Notes under the pieces: model-generated
Seen by the model: the letters and a program-made list of their open reading frames with translations, nothing else
Database searches by the model: none
What the model was told of the DNA's origin: nothing
In this document: positions 24,746-29,954 of the stretch, piece after piece
How the letters are laid out: each line of letters opens with the position of its first letter
Numbering within the stretch: the stretch's first letter is position 1
Position numbers and translations under genes: made by a program
Assembly (NCBI GenBank): GCA_934645175.1
Contig: CAKUDE010000028.1
Span: 1 to 29,954, forward strand
From: an uncultured Oscillospiraceae bacterium
GTDB taxonomy: Bacteria; Bacillota; Clostridia; Oscillospirales; Oscillospiraceae
Reading direction: 5' to 3'
Length of the DNA: 29,954 bases

Positions 24746-26644
24746 ATGAGTCAGGAACGCTACATCACTGTCGAACAGATGGAGGAGGCCACCGCTTCCT
24801 TGCTGGAAAACGGCAAGAAGGTCGGCGCCGACAGCTGGCAGCAGCGCGTGAAAAACCAGACCCCCCATTGCGGCTTCGGCGAGGCAGGCACCTGCTGCCG
24901 CATCTGCTCGATGGGACCGTGCCGCATTACGCCGAAGGCGCCGCGCGGTATCTGCGGCTGCGACGTGCACGGCATCGTTGCCAGAAACTATCTGCGCTTC
25001 ACCGCCGGTGGTTCGGCCACGCACTCCGACCACGGCCGCGAGATCTGCCACACGCTGTATCAGACCCGCGAGGGCGGCAACTACACCGTCAAGGATCCCG
25101 AAAAGCTCAAGCGCGTTGCGCGTGAGTGGGGCATCGAGACCGAGGGCAAGGACATCTACGATCTGGCCCACGAGGTCGCCGAGGCCGGTCTGATGGAATA
25201 CGGCAAGCCCTTCGGCGTGCAGCGTTTCCTCAAGCGTGCGCCGGAGCATACCCAGAAGCTCTGGAAGGACGCCGAGATCGAGCCGCGTGCCATTGACCGC
25301 GAGGTTTCCCAGTCCATGCATATGACCCATATGGGCTGCTCCTCACTGCCCGAGGCGCTTATCCGTCAGGCGCTGCGCGCCGGCCTTTCCGACGGCTGGG
25401 GCGGCTCCATGATGGGAACGGAATTCTCCGATATTCTGTTCGGCACGCCGAAGCCCATCGATACCACCGCAAACATCGGCGTCATGGACAAGGATCAGGT
25501 CAACATCATCGTCCACGGCCACGACCCGTCGCTGTCCGAGATGATCGTGTTCTATGCCAACGATCCGGAAATGATTGCCTATGCCAAGGCGCAGGGCGCC
25601 AAGGGCATCAACGTCGCCGGCGTGTGCTGCACCTCCAACGAAGTTACCATGCGTCACGGTATTCCGATGGCGGGCAACTTCCTGTCTCAGGAAAACGTCG
25701 TTCTGACCGGCGCCTGCGAGGCGATCGTCGTCGACGTGCAGTGCATCTTCCCCGCTTTGGGGCCCCTGTCGAAGTGCTTCCATACCAAGTTCATCACCAC
25801 CTCTCCCATCGCCCGCATCCCGGATTCCGAGTTCGTCCGCTTCAGCGCCGAGTCCGCCGGTGAGAACGCCAAGGCGATTGTGAAGATGGCCATTGACAAT
25901 TTCAAGAACCGTGACCAGAGCCTGGTCAACATTCCGCAGCAGAAGACGAAGGCAACCGTCGGTTACTCCGTTGAGGCCATCAAGTCCTGCCTCGATACCG
26001 TCACCAACAGCCATGTCGACATTACCGGCACCACCCGCCCGCTGGTTGACGTTGTGAAGTCCGGCGTTCTCCGCGGCGCCGTGGCCATGGTCGGCTGCAA
26101 CAACCCCAAGGTGCGCCCCGATACCGCGCACATCGAGCTGATGAAGAAGCTCATCAAGAACGATATCATCCTCATCGTTTCCGGCTGCTCCGCGCAGGCC
26201 GCCGCCAAGGCCGGCCTCATGGACAAGGAAGCCAAGGAGCTTTGCGGCGAAGGCCTGCGCCGTGTCTGCGAGCTCGTCAATATCCCGCCCGTGCTGCACA
26301 TGGGCTCCTGCGTCGATATTTCCCGTATGATGATCCTTGCGTCCGACATTGCGAAGGACTGGGGCGTCAACATCTCTCAGGTACCGGTCGTCGGCTGCGC
26401 TCCGGAATGGATGTCCGAAAAGGCCGTCTCCATCGGTAACTACGTCGTTGCTACCGGCATCGAGACCTTCCTCGGCGTCGATCCCTACACCAAGGGTTCT
26501 TCGGAGGTTACCGCGCTGCTTCAGGGCGAGCACGGCGTGAAGGATTGGGTCGAGGCTCGCTTCGTTGTCGAAACCGACATCGAGAAGCTCGGCGACAAGA
26601 TGATCGAGTGCATCGAAGCCAAGCGCGCCGCGCTGGGCATCTGA
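24746..26644 (+). CDS. cooS: Ni-Fe-S carbon monoxide dehydrogenase catalytic subunit
   Basis: Interconverts CO and CO2, supplying CO to acetyl-CoA synthase. 632 residues, starting at 24746 behind AGGAGG. The N-terminal cluster cysteines are C42, C50, C51, C54, C59, C70 and C72 (D and B clusters, in GTCCRICSMGPC). The C-cluster ligands are visible: the VHGHDP histidine (257 or 259), C295 in VCCTSNE, C333 in DVQC, C451 in VGCNN, C481 in SGCSAQ, C522 in GSCVD, plus the acid-base lysine K559. All catalytic ligands appear present. cooC follows after 4 nt, so translation is coupled. Also called acsA when paired with ACS. Confidence 0.97.
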   Translation: MSQERYITVEQMEEATASLLENGKKVGADSWQQRVKNQTPHCGFGEAGTCCRICSMGPCRITPKAPRGICGCDVHGIVARNYLRFTAGGSATHSDHGREICHTLYQTREGGNYTVKDPEKLKRVAREWGIETEGKDIYDLAHEVAEAGLMEYGKPFGVQRFLKRAPEHTQKLWKDAEIEPRAIDREVSQSMHMTHMGCSSLPEALIRQALRAGLSDGWGGSMMGTEFSDILFGTPKPIDTTANIGVMDKDQVNIIVHGHDPSLSEMIVFYANDPEMIAYAKAQGAKGINVAGVCCTSNEVTMRHGIPMAGNFLSQENVVLTGACEAIVVDVQCIFPALGPLSKCFHTKFITTSPIARIPDSEFVRFSAESAGENAKAIVKMAIDNFKNRDQSLVNIPQQKTKATVGYSVEAIKSCLDTVTNSHVDITGTTRPLVDVVKSGVLRGAVAMVGCNNPKVRPDTAHIELMKKLIKNDIILIVSGCSAQAAAKAGLMDKEAKELCGEGLRRVCELVNIPPVLHMGSCVDISRMMILASDIAKDWGVNISQVPVVGCAPEWMSEKAVSIGNYVVATGIETFLGVDPYTKGSSEVTALLQGEHGVKDWVEARFVVETDIEKLGDKMIECIEAKRAALGI

Positions 26645-26648
26645 CGCC

Positions 26649-27419
26649 ATGAAGCTGGCGATCACCGGCAAGGGCGGCGTGGGGAAAACCACGCTGGCCG
26701 CTACGCTCGCCCGGCTCTATGCCGCGGAAGGCAGACAGGTGCTCGCGGCGGACGTTGACCCGGATGCGAATCTCGGTCTGGCGCTGGGCATGACGGAGCA
26801 GGAGGTCAATTCCATTGTTCCCGTCTCCAAAATGAAGGAGCTTGCCAAGGAGCGCACCGCCGCCAACGAGAGCAACACCTTCTACAAGCTCAATCCGCAG
26901 GTCGCCGATCTGCCGGATAAGCTCGCCAAAGAGATCAACGGCGTCAAGCTGCTTGTGATGGGCACCGTCGATACCGGCGGTACCGGCTGCGTCTGCCCGG
27001 AGCATGTGATGCTCAAGGCGATGCTTTCGAGCCTTGTGTTCCGCAAGGACGACGTGGTCATTATGGACATGGAAGCCGGACTGGAGCATCTCGGCCGAGG
27101 CACGGCAAGCATGATGGATCAGTTCATCGTGGTCATTGAGCCGGGCGCCCGCTCCATCCAGACCTACACCCGCATTAAGCAGCTTGCCCGCGACATCGGC
27201 GTGACGCGTGTGCGCGTCGTGGCCAACAAGGTCCGCGACGAATCCGACCGCGCCTTCCTGCGGGAGCGTATCCCGGCGGAGGATCTGCTCGGCTTTATCA
27301 GCTATAACGCCGAGGTCATCGACGCCGACCGCAGAGGCCTGTCGCCCTATGACTGCTCTCCCTCCGCGCTGGAGGAAATCCGCGCCATCAAAGAGATATT
27401 GGATCGAAACGATACCTGA
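26649..27419 (+). CDS. cooC: CODH nickel-insertion ATPase CooC
   Basis: MinD/SIMIBI-class ATPase that matures the nickel site of CODH (and possibly of ACS). The 256 residues begin with the deviant Walker A GKGGVGKTT at 7-15. Switch-type ADVDPDAN follows, and a Walker B-like VIMDMEAG region lies near 138. C114 and C116 in GCVCPEH form the CxC metal motif that bridges the dimer in characterised CooC proteins. There is no clear ribosome site; the start is 4 nt after the cooS stop, suggesting translational coupling. acsB begins 14 nt downstream. Confidence 0.95.
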   Translation: MKLAITGKGGVGKTTLAATLARLYAAEGRQVLAADVDPDANLGLALGMTEQEVNSIVPVSKMKELAKERTAANESNTFYKLNPQVADLPDKLAKEINGVKLLVMGTVDTGGTGCVCPEHVMLKAMLSSLVFRKDDVVIMDMEAGLEHLGRGTASMMDQFIVVIEPGARSIQTYTRIKQLARDIGVTRVRVVANKVRDESDRAFLRERIPAEDLLGFISYNAEVIDADRRGLSPYDCSPSALEEIRAIKEILDRNDT

Positions 27420-27433
27420 AAGGATGAATACTT

Positions 27434-29569
27434 ATGGCATTATTTGAACGTGTATTCCGAGGCTCTGACGAGATGTTCGCCAAGGCCGAGGCAGAGGTCA
27501 ACGCCGTCGTCGCCGAGCTTGGCGAGGCTGCTCCGATGGCTCTGCCGTCTACTGCATATTATCTTGCCTGCGTCTACGCCTACATCGGCCGCAAGGTCGA
27601 GACCGTCGGCGATCTGAAGGCAGCGCTGGCCGATGTGAAGGCCATGATGACCCGTGAAAACCGCACCGCCTCCATCTTCTCCTCCGGCATCGGTACCGCC
27701 ATTGCCGCCGAGATTATCGAGGCCTGCAAGTACGCCCGTACCGCCACTCCCTACGAGGGCACTCTCTACCACGGCCACTTCTCCGATGCCGAGGTTCGTG
27801 AGCTGGGCGTTCCGCTCGTTACCGGCGACATCCCCGGCTTCGTCGTTATGATCGGGCCGGCTCCCTCCGCAGAAGAGGCCGTCGAGACCGTCAAGGGCTA
27901 CCAGAGCCGCGGTATTTTCGTATTCCTGATCGGCGGCATTATCGATCAGCTCGCCGAAAAGGGCATGAACATGGGCTGGGGCGTTCGCGTCGTGCCCGTG
28001 GGCAATGAAATCTGGTCCGTCGGCCACATCATCTCCGTCGTCGTCCGCGCTGCGTTTATCTTCGGCGCGACCGAGGCCGGCGATGCCGACGCTTTCCACC
28101 GTTATACCTTCGACCGCATGAACGCCATGGTCAACGCCTACGCTCCCGTGCCCGACATCACCGTGGCCTGCGGCGCCGGCGCCATCAAGATGGGCTTCCC
28201 GGTCATTACCAACGACACCAACGATATGTGGGCCGTTCCGAAGTCCCTGATCGTCTATGAGAACACCAAGGACTGGATCGATACCTCCATCGAAGCCCGC
28301 GGCATTAAGCTCAAGATTACGAACATCGACATTCCCGTTGCGTTCTCCTCCGCCTTCGAAGGCGAAATTATCCGCAAGGGCGATATGCAGGTCGAGATCG
28401 ACGGCTCCCGCAAGGACTGCTTCGAGCTTGTTACCACCCGCGATCTTTCCGAGATCGAGGATCATAAGATCATCGTTGAAGGCCCCGAGCTGGACGAAAT
28501 CCCCGTCGGTGCGAAGATTTCCGCTTCCTACACCGTCGAGGTTGCCGGCAAGGCCATGCAGACCGACTTCGAGCCGGTTATGGAGCGTAAGTTCCACCAG
28601 TTCCTCAACTGCGTTGAGGGTCTGATGCACACCGGCCAGCGCGATATGATCCGTATCCGTATCTCCAAGGCCGACTATGAGGCGGGCTTCCGTCTGCGCC
28701 ATATCGGCGAGGTTCTTTATGCCAAGATCAAGAGCGAGTTTGACGCCGTTGTCGATAAGTGCCAGGTTCGCATTGTCGTCGGCGAGGAGCCGAACGCCAA
28801 GCTGCGCGCCGAGGCCAACAAGGTCTTCGACAAGCGCGACGAGCGTCTTGCATCGATGACCGATGAGTCCGTCAACTGCTTCTATACCTGCATCATGTGC
28901 CAGGCGTTCTCTCCGAGCCACGTCTGCATCGTCACTCCGGAGCGTCTGGGTCTTTGCGGCGCCGTGTCGTGGCTGGATGCGAAGGCGACCAACGAGCTTG
29001 ACCCGCAGGGCCCCTGCCAGGTCGTGCCGAAGGATCACATGATCGACGAGAAGCTCGGCCGCTACGAGGATGTTGACGAGGCTGTCAACAAGTACTCCCA
29101 CGGCGCGCTGGAGCACGTTACGCTCTACTCCCTGTTCCAGGATCCGATGACCTCCTGCGGCTGCTTCGAGTGCATTTGCGGCGTTGAGCCTGTTTCCATG
29201 GGCGTTGTTATCACCAGCCGTGAGCACGCGGGCATGACGCCTCTGGGTATGTCCTTCTCCGAGATGGCTTCCATGACCGGCGGCGGCGTTCAGACGCCCG
29301 GCTTCATGGGCCACGGCAAGCACTTCATCGCTTCCAAGAAGTTCATCGCTGCCGAGGGCGGCCTGGGCCGTCTGGTATGGCTGCCGAAGGAGCTGAAGGA
29401 GCAGATGCGCGACAAGATCAACAAGACCGCCAAGGAGCTTTACGATGTGGACAACTTCGCCGACATGATTGCCGACGAGACCGTCTGCACCGACGATCCC
29501 GAGCAGCTTCTCGCCTTCCTCACCGAGGTTGGCCACCCGGTCCTGTCGATGGAACCGTTCGATATGTAA
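27434..29569 (+). CDS. acsB: CO-methylating acetyl-CoA synthase (ACS beta subunit)
   Basis: Joins CO, a methyl group from the corrinoid protein, and CoA into acetyl-CoA. The 711 residues keep the A-cluster: C486, C489, C498 and C508 bind the 4Fe-4S cube, and the CGC motif C575-G-C577 binds the distal nickel. The spacing is that of the Moorella enzyme with a constant offset of 20 residues. The N-terminal domain that contacts CODH and forms the gas tunnel is present, so this is the bacterial long form. The ribosome site AAAGGA lies 8 nt upstream. An insertion sequence follows about 30 nt after the stop, so any downstream acs genes are separated from it. Confidence 0.97.
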   Translation: MALFERVFRGSDEMFAKAEAEVNAVVAELGEAAPMALPSTAYYLACVYAYIGRKVETVGDLKAALADVKAMMTRENRTASIFSSGIGTAIAAEIIEACKYARTATPYEGTLYHGHFSDAEVRELGVPLVTGDIPGFVVMIGPAPSAEEAVETVKGYQSRGIFVFLIGGIIDQLAEKGMNMGWGVRVVPVGNEIWSVGHIISVVVRAAFIFGATEAGDADAFHRYTFDRMNAMVNAYAPVPDITVACGAGAIKMGFPVITNDTNDMWAVPKSLIVYENTKDWIDTSIEARGIKLKITNIDIPVAFSSAFEGEIIRKGDMQVEIDGSRKDCFELVTTRDLSEIEDHKIIVEGPELDEIPVGAKISASYTVEVAGKAMQTDFEPVMERKFHQFLNCVEGLMHTGQRDMIRIRISKADYEAGFRLRHIGEVLYAKIKSEFDAVVDKCQVRIVVGEEPNAKLRAEANKVFDKRDERLASMTDESVNCFYTCIMCQAFSPSHVCIVTPERLGLCGAVSWLDAKATNELDPQGPCQVVPKDHMIDEKLGRYEDVDEAVNKYSHGALEHVTLYSLFQDPMTSCGCFECICGVEPVSMGVVITSREHAGMTPLGMSFSEMASMTGGGVQTPGFMGHGKHFIASKKFIAAEGGLGRLVWLPKELKEQMRDKINKTAKELYDVDNFADMIADETVCTDDPEQLLAFLTEVGHPVLSMEPFDM

Positions 29570-29577
29570 TTTGTGAT

Positions 29578-29596
29578 AAAACGCCGTCCCGAAAGG
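29578..29596 (+). other. 5' half of an interrupted terminator after acsB
   Basis: AAAACGCCGTCCC GAAAGG reads like the first arm, tetraloop and start of the second arm of an intrinsic terminator (compare the complete one at 12675-12704). The expected GGGACGGCGTTTTT is missing after GG, where the insertion sequence seems to begin. Inference from the pattern. Confidence 0.5.
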
Positions 29597-29954
29597 TGAA
29601 GTAGTCAATAGTTAGTAGACACAAAATTTCTTAAGCCACCAGTTCTGTTCTGAACAGGACTGGTGGTTTTCCATTTAGTTTGCGGACGGGACGTTCGTTG
29701 TTGAAATAGTAGATTGCCTGTTCAATGGTAGACCTCAGATCATCCCTCTCCCAGTAACGGAAATGCTTGCGTAGCGTGTCCTTGAAGCGCCCCCAAAAAC
29801 TTTCCATAACTGCGTTGTCGTGAGGATTTCCTGCTCTTGACATACTTTGGATTACATTGTATTCTTTAAGTAGGTTGCAATAACCTGCGGATGAGTACTG
29901 AACACCCTGGTCGCTGTGCAAAAGGACTTGGTGTTCGGTGCTCATTTTTCTTTT
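29597..29954 (-). mobile_element. IS3-family insertion sequence (3' part; runs off the window)
   Basis: The stretch contains the end of an IS3-type transposase gene and about 35 nt of AT-richer sequence between its stop and the acsB 3' side. The left limit is approximate; the terminal inverted repeat cannot be confirmed because the other end is outside the window. The AT content is higher than in the neighbouring genes. Confidence 0.8.
29631..29954 (-). CDS. IS3-family transposase OrfB, C-terminal part (partial)
   Basis: C-terminal part of an rve-fold DDE transposase. HSDQGVQYSS holds the second Asp, and NAVMESFWGRFK holds the Glu, with exactly 35 residues between them: the DD(35)E spacing of IS3 enzymes. 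YYNNERP-like FNNERPVRKLNGKPP and the family C-terminus follow. The ATG at 29945 is probably internal, since the frame stays open to the window edge (codons K-R-K before it) and the first Asp domain is missing. The N-terminus and orfA lie beyond position 29954. Confidence 0.92.
   Translation of the reverse strand, partial: KRKMSTEHQVLLHSDQGVQYSSAGYCNLLKEYNVIQSMSRAGNPHDNAVMESFWGRFKDTLRKHFRYWERDDLRSTIEQAIYYFNNERPVRKLNGKPPVLFRTELVA

Noticed and set aside
25343..26692. A 449-codon minus-strand frame antisense to cooS
   Set aside because: Shadow of cooS; the translation has no domain and no ribosome site.
27440..29608. A 722-codon minus-strand frame antisense to acsB
   Set aside because: Shadow of acsB, which carries the full A-cluster motifs; no independent start signal.

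Overview
The window looks like a chromosomal segment of a GC-rich, anaerobic, Gram-positive member of the Clostridia, most likely an Oscillospirales-type (gut) acetogen-like bacterium. This is inferred from the Firmicutes gene order rimP-nusA-ylxR-ylxQ-infB-rbfA-nrnA-truB-ribF, a SAM-I (S-box) riboswitch in front of metK, strong purine-rich Shine-Dalgarno sites, S-layer homology domains, and a carbon monoxide dehydrogenase / acetyl-CoA synthase operon. No sequence search was possible, so the taxon is inference.

Layout. (1) 1-3300: the integrase end of a Tn916/Tn1549-like integrative element: sigma-like regulator (Orf7 type), small helix-turn-helix protein (Orf8 type), a 530-nt gap rich in hairpins, excisionase, and tyrosine integrase. 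(2) 3250-3635, minus strand: a self-contained tRNA unit with a promoter, a leader hairpin, two degenerate tRNA-Arg(CCU)-like units, one intact tRNA-Arg(CCU) with encoded CCA, and a terminator. It lies directly beside the integrase and is the probable attachment region. (3) 3655-11600, minus strand: a nine-gene operon for transcription, translation and RNA maturation. It starts from a good promoter followed at once by a perfect hairpin plus T-run in the rimP leader, which looks like an attenuator. (4) 11640-12704, plus strand: a monocistronic multi-pass membrane protein of unknown function, with a TTG start. (5) 12866-21775, plus strand: a two-gene surface system. The first gene encodes a secreted protein with a cohesin-like domain and three SLH domains. 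The second encodes a 2,536-residue secreted subtilisin-family protease that carries a two-repeat dockerin inside its post-catalytic region, followed by alternating propeller-like and Big_2 Ig-like modules. (6) 21784-24463, minus strand: metK under a SAM-I riboswitch, with a class I/II aminotransferase downstream. (7) 24618-29569, plus strand: cooS-cooC-acsB. (8) 29597-end: the 3' part of an IS3-family element, which seems to have landed inside the terminator of acsB.

How it works together. The cohesin/SLH protein and the dockerin protease are adjacent, co-directional and 18 nt apart. The simplest reading is a non-cellulosomal cohesin-dockerin pair that fixes a giant protease to the cell wall. 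CooS and AcsB would form the CO/CO2-to-acetyl-CoA core of the Wood-Ljungdahl pathway, with CooC as nickel-insertion ATPase; acsC, acsD and acsE are not in this window. The SAM-controlled metK operon lies divergent from the CODH/ACS operon.
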